This document shows positions 9,786 to 20,409 of a stretch of 64,000 nt of DNA, one piece after another. Both the position numbers and the translations under genes were made by a program. Below the pieces are notes generated by a model. That model saw nothing but the letters and a program-made list of their open reading frames with translations. It was not told the DNA's origin and did no database searches. Position 1 is the stretch's first letter. Each line of letters begins with the position of its first letter. This stretch comes from Salinispora mooreana (GTDB lineage Bacteria > Actinomycetota > Actinomycetes > Mycobacteriales > Micromonosporaceae): NCBI RefSeq assembly GCF_000379065.1, contig NZ_KB900614.1:3183988-3247987 (forward strand), read 5' to 3'.

Positions 9786-11377
9786 GCCTCGTCCTCGCTG
9801 CCGGGGCCCGATGGGGCGGGCGTCCCGCCGTCGGTACCCGCCGTCGCCCCGTTCGCCCCGGCTCCCGCCGTGTCCGGACCGATGCCCGACATCCGCAGGC
9901 CGATCTCCTCACGGGGGACATCCGGGCCGACGATGTCGACGATCCGACCGCGGCACATCACCGCGATCCGGTCCGCCAGGCCGATCACCTCGTCGAGTTC
10001 GCTGGAGACAAGCAGGACGGCGGTTCCGGCATCCCGCTCGTGAATGACCTGACTGTGAATAAACTCGATGGAGCCGACATCGACGCCGCGGGTCGGCTGG
10101 GCGGCGATGAGAAGCTTCAGCGGCCGGGACAGTTCCCGGGCGACGATCACCTTTTGTTGGTTGCCGCCGGACAGCGTGCCCACCGCCGCCTCCGCCGACG
10201 AGGTACGGACATCGAACTGGGCGATCCGCTCCTGCGCTGACTTCCTGATCTCATCCGGTCGGAGCGCGAGCCCCTTGCCGAACGGTGGTCGGTCGTACAT
10301 GTCCAGCACCAGGTTCTCCGCGATGCTGAGTTCCTTGACCAGCCCGTCGACGCTGCGGTCCTCGGGCACGTAGCCGACGCCCGCGCGGAGGACCTCCTTG
10401 GTTGACCAGTCGTCGATCCGCTCCCCGCACAGCTGCACCGAGCCGGCGAGCACCGGACGCAGCCCCATGACCGCCTCGACCAGCTCCTTCTGGCCGTTAC
10501 CCTGCACCCCGGCGATGCCGAGCACCTCGCCCGCGTACACGGTCAGGTCAACGCCGTCCACCGTACGTACCTGCCGGTCGTCGTCTACCGTCAACCCGGA
10601 GAGCTCGAGAACCGGCTTGCCCGGCGTCGCGGGCCGCTTGTCCACGGTGAGCCGAACGGTCCGGCCGACCATCAGTGCGGCCAGTTCGTCCCGGCTCGCC
10701 TCCGGCGCGGCGGTGCCGACGATCCGTCCGTGCCGGATCACGGTGATCCGGTCGGCGATGGCCTTCACCTCACCGAGCTTGTGGGTGATGAAGACGATCG
10801 ACCTACCAGCGGCCTTGAGCGCCCGCATGACGGCGAGCAGTTCCTCGGTCTCCTGCGGCGTGAGCACCGCGGTCGGCTCGTCGAGGATGAGCAGGTCAGC
10901 ATCGCGGGTGAGCGCCTTGACGATCTCGACCCGCTGCTGGATGCCGACCGGAAGGTCCTCGATGATCGCGTCCGGGTCAACCTGGAGGTGGTAGCGGGCG
11001 GATACCTCCGCGACCTTGCGCCGGGCACGTCGACGGTCGAGGAAGCCGACGATGCCACCCCGGACCTGCTCGGCCCCGAGCATGATGTTCTCTGCCACGG
11101 TGAGGACCGGTACCAGCATGAAGTGCTGGTGGACCATTCCGATCCCGGCCGCGATGGCGTCCGCCGGGCCGCGAAGCTGCAGCGGCTTCCCGTCCACCAG
11201 GATCTCGCCCTCGTCGGGCTGGTAAAGCCCGTACAGCACGTTCATCAGGGTCGACTTGCCCGCGCCGTTCTCCCCGAGCAGGGCGTGGATCTCCCCCGGC
11301 TCCACCGTCAGATCGATGTGGTCGTTGGCGACCAGATCACCGAAGCGTTTGGTGATGCCGCGCAGTTCGAGTCTCAG
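9782..11377 (-). CDS. BMP-family ABC transporter ATPase with two nucleotide-binding domains
   Basis: A 531-residue protein with two fused ABC domains, as in B. subtilis NupO. The first domain has Walker [10 protein letters not shown] and Walker [12 protein letters not shown]; the second has the signature LSGGNQQK and [21 protein letters not shown], and its Walker A is degenerate (GVQGNGQKE), as is usual in this family. The start is uncertain. The family-like N-terminus ([12 protein letters not shown]) would begin at a CTG at 11377 with GGGAGG five bases upstream. No ATG, GTG or TTG lies in frame there, and a longer version from 11593 adds 72 arginine- and proline-rich residues. I prefer the CTG start. 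Confidence 0.85.
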   Translation of the reverse strand: MRLELRGITKRFGDLVANDHIDLTVEPGEIHALLGENGAGKSTLMNVLYGLYQPDEGEILVDGKPLQLRGPADAIAAGIGMVHQHFMLVPVLTVAENIMLGAEQVRGGIVGFLDRRRARRKVAEVSARYHLQVDPDAIIEDLPVGIQQRVEIVKALTRDADLLILDEPTAVLTPQETEELLAVMRALKAAGRSIVFITHKLGEVKAIADRITVIRHGRIVGTAAPEASRDELAALMVGRTVRLTVDKRPATPGKPVLELSGLTVDDDRQVRTVDGVDLTVYAGEVLGIAGVQGNGQKELVEAVMGLRPVLAGSVQLCGERIDDWSTKEVLRAGVGYVPEDRSVDGLVKELSIAENLVLDMYDRPPFGKGLALRPDEIRKSAQERIAQFDVRTSSAEAAVGTLSGGNQQKVIVARELSRPLKLLIAAQPTRGVDVGSIEFIHSQVIHERDAGTAVLLVSSELDEVIGLADRIAVMCRGRIVDIVGPDVPREEIGLRMSGIGPDTAGAGANGATAGTDGGTPAPSGPGSEDEA

Positions 11378-11412
11378 CGCAACCTCCCGGGTACGAAGCG
11401 GTAGTGCGGGGA

Positions 11413-11491
11413 GTTGCCGGTTCACCGGCAACGGCACTCGTCGATGGAGCCGATCGGCCGCCCCGGCACCAGCGGGAGATCCTCTGGTGCC
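11413..11491. repeat. Two hairpins between binding-protein and ATPase genes
   Basis: Hairpin 1 pairs GTTGCCGG (11413-11420) with CCGGCAAC (11425-11432) across a TTCA loop. Hairpin 2 pairs GGCACCAG (11465-11472) with CTGGTGCC (11484-11491). Both lie in the 190-base spacer after the BMP lipoprotein stop. Such spacers often stabilise the upstream message or attenuate read-through, giving excess binding protein over membrane subunits. No U-tract follows either stem. Confidence 0.6.
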
Positions 11492-11567
11492 AAGGCGGCC
11501 GGACCGTCGTGCGATGCGCTCGCCGAGCAGCGCGGTAGGCGCCCCATCACGGCGAGCCGGCATCAGC

Positions 11568-12647
11568 TCACTGCGGTTGGGACTGCGACTCAACCTTGAT
11601 CAGGCCGGCGGCGATGTCCGCCTTCAGCTTATCGACCTCGGCCTTCAGCTCAGCCGGGATCTTGCTGTCGAACTCGTGGTACGGCGCGAGCGAGACGCCC
11701 TCGTTGGCCAGGGTGCCGGTGAAGCCCGGGTTCGCCTCCAGCTTCTCGCCGGCGGCGGCCTTGAGCACGGCCTCCTGAACGGCGCCGGGGATGTTCTTCA
11801 CCACCGTGGTGATGATCGCCGGGCAGTTCGAGGTGCTCTCGCAGCCGTCGACGTCGACCCAGATGATGTTGTACTTACCGCCGGAGGCCTGGGCCGCCGT
11901 GGTGGTGCCGAGACCCGCACCCCCGGCGACGGGCATGATGATGTCCGCGCCCTGGGCGACCAGCGCGTCGCTGACCTTCTTGCCCTCGTCCTGCTTGACG
12001 AAGTCGTTGGCGAACGAGCCGTTCTGGCTGGCCTTGTCCCAGCCCAGGACCTGGACGTCCTTCCCCTTGGCCTCGTTGTAGTGGTCGACCCCGTCGGCGT
12101 AGCCGTCCATGAAGATGGTCACCGGCGGGATCTTCAGGCCGCCGTAGGTGCCCACCTTGCCCGTCTCGCTGAGGCCGGCGGCCAGATAACCGGCGAGGAA
12201 GCCGGCCTGGGCGGTGTCGAACTGCATCGGGTAGACGTTGCTCTCCGGCAGCTTCGTGTCCACGATGCCGAACTGCTGGTCCGGGTTCGCCGCCGCGGCC
12301 CTGGAGGTGGCGTCCCCCATCAGCCCGCCGACGGCGAGGATGAAGTCGCAGCCCTGGTTGACGTACTGCGTCAGGTTCGGCTCGTAGTCCGCCTCGGCCT
12401 TCGACGCGACGTACTTGATGTCGATGTCCTTGTTCTCGTCCTTGGCTGCCTCCAGGCCCTTCCAGGCCGAGGTGTTGAAGGACTTGTCGTCGATCCCGCC
12501 GACGTCGGTCACCATGCAGGCACTGAACTTCTCGCCGCCGTTGCCGGCGTTGTCCTCCTCGGGCGCCTCACCGCAGGCGGTGGCGGCCAGCACGAGGCCA
12601 CTCACCGCGAAGACCGAGGCGATCCGCATCCCACGCACCGAGCGCAA
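11568..12647 (-). CDS. BMP-family nucleoside-binding lipoprotein
   Basis: A 359-residue extracytoplasmic solute-binding protein. It has a lipoprotein signal with lipobox LAATAC, the modified cysteine being C25. The mature protein has the Bmp/Med fold motifs [15 protein letters not shown] and [12 protein letters not shown], and the ligand-pocket region [12 protein letters not shown]. The TTG at 12647 is preferred because AAGGAG lies six bases upstream. It heads the transporter operon (lipoprotein, ATPase, two permeases) followed by cdd and deoA, so nucleosides are the likely cargo (inference; the family was once annotated as Med/PnrA purine-nucleoside receptors). Confidence 0.93.
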   Translation of the reverse strand: MRSVRGMRIASVFAVSGLVLAATACGEAPEEDNAGNGGEKFSACMVTDVGGIDDKSFNTSAWKGLEAAKDENKDIDIKYVASKAEADYEPNLTQYVNQGCDFILAVGGLMGDATSRAAAANPDQQFGIVDTKLPESNVYPMQFDTAQAGFLAGYLAAGLSETGKVGTYGGLKIPPVTIFMDGYADGVDHYNEAKGKDVQVLGWDKASQNGSFANDFVKQDEGKKVSDALVAQGADIIMPVAGGAGLGTTTAAQASGGKYNIIWVDVDGCESTSNCPAIITTVVKNIPGAVQEAVLKAAAGEKLEANPGFTGTLANEGVSLAPYHEFDSKIPAELKAEVDKLKADIAAGLIKVESQSQPQ

Positions 12648-12905
12648 GACGTCTCCTTCCGTTGCGCACCGCGTCTACGCGCGGTGGCAGCCCTTATGAA
12701 CCGGCCTGCACTGTGCCGCCGGTGTCTCACGTTCCGGACGCCGAGCGTACGCCCAGACGCCTACCCAGGCCGACAATCATGCGTGACTGTTGGGTGCCTG
12801 TTACCCCGACGTGATCCTGGGGTATTTCGGTCACTCGACATGCCGGTCAAAGGAGCGCGGGTGGGACGATTTCTCCTCCGGAGGGGAGTTCTCCCCAGTC
12901 GGACG

Positions 12906-13247
12906 CTACCGCCAGAAGACCGCCACCGCAGCGTTGACCAGGGTCAGCCCGATGATCGCGAGGAAATGTCCACGGTTGACCGCTTCCCGCTTCCGCGAGA
13001 AGAAGACCATGACGAAGATGAGCAGCGCGAGCGCCAGCTTGGTGACGAGCTTCGCGGGGTCCGGCTCACCCCCGTCCCGCAACGGCGCGGAGAGGCCGAT
13101 TCCGGTCAGCAACGTGAGCGCCGCACCCCAGAGCATGGCCGGGTTGATCCGGAACCTGCCCTTGAGGTACTGCACCACCGCGCCACCGAGCAGCAGCGCG
13201 AACCCGATCAGGTGAATGTAGCGGAGAATGAGTCGTAGAGCTTCCAC
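12906..13247 (-). CDS. Small conserved integral membrane protein
   Basis: A 113-residue protein with four predicted membrane helices at about residues 8-26, 38-53, 67-84 and 95-111. Charged loops between them (RDGGEPDPAK and SRKREAVNRG) give an alternating topology. No catalytic motif is visible. It resembles unnamed membrane proteins common in Micromonosporaceae. It stands alone between the BMP operon promoter region and the maltose permease genes, starting 60 bases past the MalG-like stop on the same strand, so it may be read through from that operon. Function unknown. Confidence 0.75.
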   Translation of the reverse strand: MEALRLILRYIHLIGFALLLGGAVVQYLKGRFRINPAMLWGAALTLLTGIGLSAPLRDGGEPDPAKLVTKLALALLIFVMVFFSRKREAVNRGHFLAIIGLTLVNAAVAVFWR

Positions 13248-13307
13248 GCGGCCTATCTTCCCGCACCAACGACGGGTCGTAGTAGAGGGGCTTGGTCGAT
13301 CGGCGCG

Positions 13308-14243
13308 TCAGCCCTTCGTACCACCCGCGGTCAGTCCCGAGACCAGGTGCCGTTGGGCGAACAGGAAGACCAGACCGGCCGGGACCGTCACCAGCACCGC
13401 CGCCGCCGTCAGGTACTCCCACTGCGGGTTGTACTGCGGCACGAACTGCCGAAGCCCGTACGCCAGGGTGAACTGGTTGTCGGTCTGGATGAAGGCTGAC
13501 GCGTACGCGACCTCCCCCCACGCAGTCAGGAAGGTGTAGAAGGCGGTGACCGCGACGGCCGGACGGGCCAGCGGCAGCACCACCCGCCAGAAGGTGGCGA
13601 ACGGGCCGCAGCCGTCCAGCGCCGCCGCCTCGTCCAGCGAGGTCGGGATGGAGTCGAAGTAGCCCTTCAGCATCCAGGAGCAGAACGGAACGGCGATGGT
13701 CAGGTAGGCGATCACCAGCGACGGCAACGTGTTGATCAACCCGAGCCGCGCCATGATCGTGTAAATCGGCACGATCAGGATGGCCACCGGAAACATCTGG
13801 GTGATCAGGAAGACCATCATCAACGGCCGGCGGCCCGGGAAGTTGAACCGGGAGACGGCGTAGCCGGTGGTCGCCGAGAGGAAGATGCCGATCCCCATCG
13901 TGCCGGCGGCCACGAACACCGAGTTCAGCAGCCACCGCAGAAAGCTGGTGTCGAAGAGCACGTAGCGGTAGTTGGCCAGGGTCGGATCCTGGACCAGGGT
14001 CAGGTTGGTGCTCTGCACCGCGTACCCGGGCTTGAACGAGGAGAGCAGCACCCAGACGATCGGACCGATCGCGACCAGCGACGCGACGATCAAGGTCCCG
14101 TGCAACAGCAGCGACGTCGCCCGGCTACGCCGACTACGGCCGGCCCGCCGCGAGGTCTGGACCGGAGCGGACCCGGCCCTGATCGGGGCCGTCGGCGTCC
14201 GCGCCGTGGACACGGCCGTCCCGGAGCTGGTCGATTGGCTCAT
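13308..14243 (-). CDS. malG: Alpha-glucoside/maltose ABC permease, MalG type
   Basis: A 311-residue MalFG-family inner-membrane permease with about six membrane helices after a charged, threonine-rich N-terminus. The EAA motif reads DEAAALDGCGPFATFWRVVLPL, the contact site for the ATPase, and the C-terminus QRHLVSGLTAGGTKG is typical of MalG relatives. The ATG at 14243 overlaps the MalF stop by one base (TGATG), with GAGG seven bases upstream. No ATPase gene is in the cluster; a shared MsiK-type ATPase elsewhere is the usual solution in actinomycetes (established for Streptomyces, inferred here). Confidence 0.9.
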   Translation of the reverse strand: MSQSTSSGTAVSTARTPTAPIRAGSAPVQTSRRAGRSRRSRATSLLLHGTLIVASLVAIGPIVWVLLSSFKPGYAVQSTNLTLVQDPTLANYRYVLFDTSFLRWLLNSVFVAAGTMGIGIFLSATTGYAVSRFNFPGRRPLMMVFLITQMFPVAILIVPIYTIMARLGLINTLPSLVIAYLTIAVPFCSWMLKGYFDSIPTSLDEAAALDGCGPFATFWRVVLPLARPAVAVTAFYTFLTAWGEVAYASAFIQTDNQFTLAYGLRQFVPQYNPQWEYLTAAAVLVTVPAGLVFLFAQRHLVSGLTAGGTKG

Positions 14244-15256
14244 CACCACACCTCGCCTTGCTTACGCAGTGCCCGCCGGTAGAACACGGAGAAGACCAAG
14301 AGAATGGAGAGAATCAACACGCCGTACGTGGAGGCGAGCGAGTAGTTGCGGATGCCCTCGAAGGCGGCCCGGTACGCGCCGGTCACCAGGATCTCGGTCT
14401 CTCCGGCCGGCTCTCCCTCGGTCACCAGGAAGATGACCGGGAAGAGGTTGAACGTCCAGATGGTGCCGAGCAGGATCACGGTCATGCTGGTCGGGCGCAG
14501 ACCCGGCAACGTGATGGCACGGAACCGCTGCCACGGCGACGCGCCGTCGATCTCCGCCGCCTCGTAGAGCTCACCGGGAATGGTCTGCAGCCCGCCGAGC
14601 AGCGCCACCATCATGAACGGCACGCCGAGCCAGACGTTGGTGACGATCGCGGTGAACAGTGATGTCCACCGTTCGGAGAACCACGGGAGCGGGTCGGCCC
14701 CGAGCGTGGTGAGCAGCGAGTTCGCCAGGCCGAAGCGCTCGTTGAAGATGAACTTCCAGGCGAAGGCGCTGACGAAGGCCGGCACCGCCCACGGCAGCAC
14801 CAGCAGTACCCGGTAGAGGCCACGGCCGCGCATCGGGCGGTTCAGCAGGATGGCGAGGCCAAGCCCGAGACCATAGTGGAAGGCCACACCGACGAAGGTC
14901 CAGATCAGGGTGATCCCGGTCCACTCCCAGAACCGGCCGACCTCGCCGGTGAGGACCCGGACGTAGTTGTCCAGCCCCGCATACTCCCACCGGTTGGGGT
15001 TCTCCTCGCAGACCTCACCGCCGGTGATCGACTTGGTGCAGATCTCCGCCACCTGGTTGGCCTCGTTGAGGTTGGTGAAGGAGAGCCAGATCCCCCGGCC
15101 GAGCGGATAGAAGATCAAGACTGCCAGGACGATCACCACCGGCAGGACCATCGCCCAGGCGTACCAGTTCCGGTCCCAGCTACGACGAAGTCGAGACGGA
15201 CGGGCGAGGCGACGGTCGGGCGGCGGGGACGCTGGCGCGACGGTCACGGTGCGCAT
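14243..15256 (-). CDS. malF: Alpha-glucoside/maltose ABC permease, MalF type
   Basis: A 337-residue permease with about six membrane helices. It carries the EAA loop YEAAEIDGASPWQRFRAITLPGL and an extracytoplasmic loop between helices 1 and 2 with two cysteines (AEICTKSITGGEVCEEN) that could form a disulfide. It sits between the binding-protein gene, 110 bases upstream, and malG, whose start overlaps its stop. With MalG it forms the membrane channel for maltodextrin-like sugars. Confidence 0.9.
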   Translation of the reverse strand: MRTVTVAPASPPPDRRLARPSRLRRSWDRNWYAWAMVLPVVIVLAVLIFYPLGRGIWLSFTNLNEANQVAEICTKSITGGEVCEENPNRWEYAGLDNYVRVLTGEVGRFWEWTGITLIWTFVGVAFHYGLGLGLAILLNRPMRGRGLYRVLLVLPWAVPAFVSAFAWKFIFNERFGLANSLLTTLGADPLPWFSERWTSLFTAIVTNVWLGVPFMMVALLGGLQTIPGELYEAAEIDGASPWQRFRAITLPGLRPTSMTVILLGTIWTFNLFPVIFLVTEGEPAGETEILVTGAYRAAFEGIRNYSLASTYGVLILSILLVFSVFYRRALRKQGEVW

Positions 15257-15286
15257 ATCAGCTGAGCTCCAGTAGGTGAGCCGGCT

Positions 15287-15361
15287 GGCCGGCGACCGGA
15301 ACGGTCGCCGGCCCGGCCGGATGCCGAGGGACGAGTGGTCGCCGGCCCCTGCCCGCCGGCG
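15287..15361. repeat. Two hairpins between malE and malF
   Basis: A perfect 12-bp stem (15287-15298 with 15302-15313) closes on the three-base loop GAA. A second stem pairs CGCCGGC (15340-15346) with GCCGGCG (15355-15361). They fill the 110-base spacer after the binding-protein stop and have no U-tract. As in the BMP operon, they probably set the ratio of binding protein to permeases through message stability or attenuation. Confidence 0.6.
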
Positions 15362-15366
15362 GTGGA

Positions 15367-16668
15367 TCAGAACCCGTACGCGGTGACGACCTCAGCCTGG
15401 TACCGCTTCGCGACCTCGTCGAGCGCGTCCTTCGGGTCCCGGTTCTGGATCAGGACCTCGGTGGCCATCTGGTCCAGCGGTTCGAAGAACTGGCCGGCCT
15501 CGGGGATCCAGGGGCGACCGACCGCGGCCTCGACGGCCGGCTGGTACCCGGTCACGATCGGGTTGCTCCGCACCGCGTCGAGGTCGTAGGCCGACTTGCG
15601 CGTCGGCAGCAGCCCGAGCTTCTCCGCGAGGAAGGCCTGTGATTCGGTGGAGCTCATGAAGGCCACGAAGGCGACGGCGGCCTCGACCTTCTCCTCCGGC
15701 ATGCCGGACCAGACGGTGTAGTTGTGCCCACCGACCGGACCGCCGGCCCGGGCCGAGCCGCCGGGGACCGGGGCGATGCCGAGGTTCTCCAGGCCGCCGA
15801 AGGTCGGCGCCTGCGACACGTTGTTGACCTCCCAGGGACCATTAATGATCATGGCGACCTTCTCTTCCTTGAAGAGGGTCATCATGGTTCCGTAGGAGTC
15901 CGTCGCGGATGGCTGGACGGCCGCGCCGCTGTCGATCAGATCCTTGGCGATCTTCAGTCCGGCCACGTTCTGGTCCGAGCCGACGACGATCTTCTTGGCC
16001 GGGACATCCACCAGGTCCCCGCCCTCGCCGTAGAGGAACGGCAGCAGGAAGTAGCCCGCCGGGTTGAGGTAGAGGCCGTCCGCGCCGGTCTTCTCCTTGA
16101 CGGCCTGGGCGGCGGTCTTCAGCTCGGCCCACGTCGTCGGCGCCGCGGCGACACCCGCCTCAGCGAACAGCTTCTTGTTGTACATGAGCGACAGCGTGTC
16201 GGTCACCTGCGGGACGCCGTAGGTCTTGCCGTCGTACTTGTTCGAGGCGAGCGGAGTCGCCAGGAAGTCCGACTCGTCGGCGAGTAGTTCGGAGCCGTCC
16301 AGCGCGTAGAGGTAGCCCAGCGAGGCGAACTCCGGGACCCAGGCCACCTCCGCCCGTAGGATGTCCGGCGCACCCGTCCCGGCCTGCGCTGCCGTCTTGA
16401 ACTGGTTCTGGGCCTCACCGAACGGAACCGACTGATGATTGATCTTCACGTTCGGATAGGTCTGGTTGAACTTGGCGATCAGCTCCTGGAAAACCGGACC
16501 CTCGTTCTTCGGGTCCGAGGTGTCCCACCAGGTCAGCTCGGCCTTCATGGCTGCGGGGTCGGTCGTTGACCCTTCCCCCGCGCTCTGCTCGTCCTCGCCA
16601 CAGGCGACGAGGGTCAGAGCAAGGGCGGCGGAGGCGAGTACGGCGACTCCCTTGGCTGTGCGACGCAT
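15367..16668 (-). CDS. malE: Maltose/alpha-glucoside-binding lipoprotein
   Basis: A 433-residue family 1 extracellular sugar-binding protein. The signal peptide ends in lipobox LTLVAC with the modified cysteine C23. The mature chain has the usual start of this class (ELTWWDTSDPKNEGP), the hinge region TYGVPQVTDTLSLMYNKKLFAEAG, and KEEKVAMIINGPWEV, the pocket loop of maltose- and trehalose-binding proteins. It is the first gene of malE-malF-malG and faces a LacI-type regulator across 347 bases. Operator-like CTTGC/GCAAG boxes lie 41-86 bases upstream of its start. Confidence 0.92.
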   Translation of the reverse strand: MRRTAKGVAVLASAALALTLVACGEDEQSAGEGSTTDPAAMKAELTWWDTSDPKNEGPVFQELIAKFNQTYPNVKINHQSVPFGEAQNQFKTAAQAGTGAPDILRAEVAWVPEFASLGYLYALDGSELLADESDFLATPLASNKYDGKTYGVPQVTDTLSLMYNKKLFAEAGVAAAPTTWAELKTAAQAVKEKTGADGLYLNPAGYFLLPFLYGEGGDLVDVPAKKIVVGSDQNVAGLKIAKDLIDSGAAVQPSATDSYGTMMTLFKEEKVAMIINGPWEVNNVSQAPTFGGLENLGIAPVPGGSARAGGPVGGHNYTVWSGMPEEKVEAAVAFVAFMSSTESQAFLAEKLGLLPTRKSAYDLDAVRSNPIVTGYQPAVEAAVGRPWIPEAGQFFEPLDQMATEVLIQNRDPKDALDEVAKRYQAEVVTAYGF

Positions 16669-16708
16669 GTTCGCTCCTAGATTGCCTGCCGGTGTCGGCG
16701 GGACACTA

Positions 16709-16754
16709 GCAAGAGTTTTCTAAGTTAGAAACCCTTTGCGAACCGTCTTGCAAC
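16709..16754. promoter_or_regulatory. Operator-like CTTGC/GCAAG boxes upstream of malE
   Basis: GCAAG at 16709-16713 and CTTGCAAC at 16747-16754 flank TTTGCG at 16735-16740. The same pentamers recur before the LacI-type gene and before the alpha-glucosidase gene. Their place just upstream of malE suggests repression by the adjacent LacI protein, as with MalR/AglR sites of other actinomycetes. Confidence 0.5.
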
Positions 16755-16963
16755 AACCGGGGCCATCTTGTCATCTAGACCCGTCTTATGTCGGGACTTC
16801 CGCGACAAAACGGCGAGGTCCGGACGACGGCCGACCATCACCCCCGCCCGCTGCGACCCACGTCAACCGCCGCGATGATGCTGCTCGATGCAGTCGACCC
16901 CGGGGGGCCGCACGGACCAAACGCCGTCACCGGCTCCGGCCAGCAGGCTCCGGAACCACGGCT

Positions 16964-16988
16964 GCAAGAACTTGCCTAGAAGCGCAAG
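16964..16988. promoter_or_regulatory. Operator-like boxes upstream of the LacI gene
   Basis: GCAAG (16964-16968), CTTGC (16971-16975) and GCAAG (16984-16988) are packed within 25 bases, ending 27 bases before the regulator's ATG. The first two form an inverted pair and the second and third another. This suggests autoregulation of the LacI-family gene. Confidence 0.5.
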
Positions 16989-17015
16989 AACCATCCGGTG
17001 AGCTACAGTGCCGCC

Positions 17016-18083
17016 ATGCGCGCTCGACTGTCCGACATCGCCCAGCAGGCAGAGGTCAGTGAGGCCACCGTGTCGCGGGTGCTCAACGACCGACCCGGAG
17101 TGGCGCCCGAGACCCGACAGGCCGTCCTGACCGCCCTCGACGTGCTTGGCTACGAACGTCCAGCCCGGCTGCGCAAACGCTGCGCCGGACTGGTGGGCCT
17201 GGTCGTCCCGGAGCTCGACAACCCGATCTTTCCCGCCTTCGCGCAGATCATCGAGTCGGCCCTGGCGCCGACCGGCTTCACCCCCGTGCTCTGCACCCAG
17301 ACCCCTGGGGGAATCCGGGAGGACGAATACGTCGAGATGCTGCTCGACCGACAGGTCTCCGGCATCGTCTTCGTCTCCGGCCTGCACGCCGACACCGCCG
17401 CCGACCACGAGCGGTACCGCGCACTGATCGCCCGCCCACTGCCGGTTGTCATGGTCAACGGCTACGCACCGAACCTCCCCGCGCCCTTCATCTCCTGTGA
17501 CGACCGCGAGGCCGCCGAGCTGGCCGTCACCCACCTGGTCGCGCTGGGGCACCGACGGATCGGCCTGATCACCGGACCGGACCGGTTCGTCCCGGTGCAG
17601 CGCAAGGTCGCCGGCTACAAGGCCGCCATGCGGCGCTGTACCGATGTCTCCGCGGTCGAGCTCACCGAGCTGACCGAGCTCTCCCTCTTCGGCGTCGAGG
17701 GGGGCGAGGCCGCCGCCACCCGCCTGCTGGACCGCGGCGTCACCGGCCTGGTCTGCGGCTCCGACCCGATGGCGCTGGGCGCCATCCGCGCCGCCCGGCA
17801 GCGCGGGCTCGCCGTGCCCCGCGACATCTCCATCGTCGGATACGACGACTCCCCGCTGATGGCCTTCACCAACCCGCCCCTGACCACCGTGCGTCAGCCA
17901 GTCGCGGCGATGGCGGTTGCCGCCGTCCGGGCCCTGGTGGACGAGATCAACGGGCACGCCGCCCCACACTCGGAGTACCTGTTCCGGCCAGAGCTGGTGG
18001 TGCGCGGCTCGACCGCGGTCGCCCGGACGCCCAGCGCCGACCCCGGAGATCCCAGCCCGTCCCCCCTGGCGGTCTCGGTCTGA
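17016..18083 (+). CDS. LacI-family regulator of the alpha-glucoside genes
   Basis: A 355-residue repressor. The N-terminal helix-turn-helix begins directly (RLSDIAQQAEVSEATVSRVLN), followed by a hinge region and a periplasmic-binding-protein-like sensor domain with ISCDDREAAELAVTHL and ISIVGYDDSPLM. The ATG at 17016 places the helix-turn-helix at the very start, as usual for the family; a GTG at 16998 would add six residues. It is divergent from malE and lies 170 bases before the alpha-glucosidase start. Repeated CTTGC/GCAAG boxes in front of all three genes make it the likely repressor, released by maltose-like sugars (inference). Confidence 0.9.
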   Translation: MRARLSDIAQQAEVSEATVSRVLNDRPGVAPETRQAVLTALDVLGYERPARLRKRCAGLVGLVVPELDNPIFPAFAQIIESALAPTGFTPVLCTQTPGGIREDEYVEMLLDRQVSGIVFVSGLHADTAADHERYRALIARPLPVVMVNGYAPNLPAPFISCDDREAAELAVTHLVALGHRRIGLITGPDRFVPVQRKVAGYKAAMRRCTDVSAVELTELTELSLFGVEGGEAAATRLLDRGVTGLVCGSDPMALGAIRAARQRGLAVPRDISIVGYDDSPLMAFTNPPLTTVRQPVAAMAVAAVRALVDEINGHAAPHSEYLFRPELVVRGSTAVARTPSADPGDPSPSPLAVSV

Positions 18084-18135
18084 ACACCCCGACGTCCACC
18101 CGTCGGGTTCCCACCAGGAAGTGAGCCCGGGCCAA

Positions 18136-18172
18136 CTTGCGCAAGGTCTGCTTGACTCTTGCAAGCTCTTGC
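18136..18172. promoter_or_regulatory. Operator-like boxes upstream of alpha-glucosidase
   Basis: CTTGCGCAAG is a perfect palindrome at 18136-18145. CTTGCAAG, also self-complementary, is at 18158-18165, and CTTGC follows at 18168-18172. This is the densest cluster of the repeated pentamer in the region and ends 81 bases before the enzyme start. Confidence 0.55.
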
Positions 18173-18253
18173 CGGCATTCTGCACAGCAACCGGCGCCAC
18201 CACCCCTGCCCGCGCCGGAGACCGCCGTACCGCGCGAGATCGGGGAACCCCTC

Positions 18254-19885
<1,632 letters not shown>

Positions 19886-19961
19886 GCGGGTAAGCCCCCA
19901 TCAACCTGGTCGTTCGGCGTGCCCCGGGCCGCCGGGCGGCTAGGCAGCCGACCGGCGCGGG

Positions 19962-20402
19962 TCAACGCTCGAGGCCGGGCAACTTCGCCGCGATCCGGGC
20001 AAAACCCGCCCGGATCGCGGCCTCACTCGGCGGCATCGCCGGCTGGGCCGCCGGCTCCCGCTCCGCCGCCAGCTCCTCGTCGAAGGTGTCCTCGAAGCTG
20101 CCGTAGAGCTCGGCGCTGTCCACCTGCCCCGCCGCCTCCTCCTCGGCGGCGGCCTGGGCCGCGGTGATCTCATCGCGGATCTGCTCCGCCGACACCGCCG
20201 GCAGCAGCGGCTCGACCACCGCCATCAGCGCCTCCTCCGCCACCATCACCTCGGCCAGCGCCAACGCGGGCGCCCGCTCGTACGGCCCGCAGACCACCGG
20301 CTCCCACTCGTCGGCGTCGCCGAGCGGCCCGAAGGTGATGATCCACGGCAGGTCGAGCATCGGCGAGTCGTCCGGCAGATCGAGTGTCACGAGAGCGCCC
20401 AC
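19962..20402 (-). CDS. Conserved actinobacterial protein of unknown function
   Basis: A 146-residue acidic protein. The N-terminal part (LDLPWIITFGPLGDADEWEPVVCGPYERAPAL) is the best-ordered section; the middle is a long helix rich in A and E (SAEQIRDEITAAQAAAEEEA), and the C-terminus ends AAIRAGFARIAAKLPGLER. No enzyme motif is visible. The GTG at 20402 lies eight bases after the stop of the YihY gene, and a GTG at 20390 is an alternative. The pair are probably co-transcribed. Function unknown. Confidence 0.7.
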   Translation of the reverse strand: MGALVTLDLPDDSPMLDLPWIITFGPLGDADEWEPVVCGPYERAPALALAEVMVAEEALMAVVEPLLPAVSAEQIRDEITAAQAAAEEEAAGQVDSAELYGSFEDTFDEELAAEREPAAQPAMPPSEAAIRAGFARIAAKLPGLER

Positions 20403-20409
20403 CCGCCAA

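Noticed and set aside
11256..13238. 660-codon plus-strand open frame
   Set aside because: Antisense to the BMP lipoprotein and ATPase genes, with no domain and a composition typical of a reverse-complement frame.
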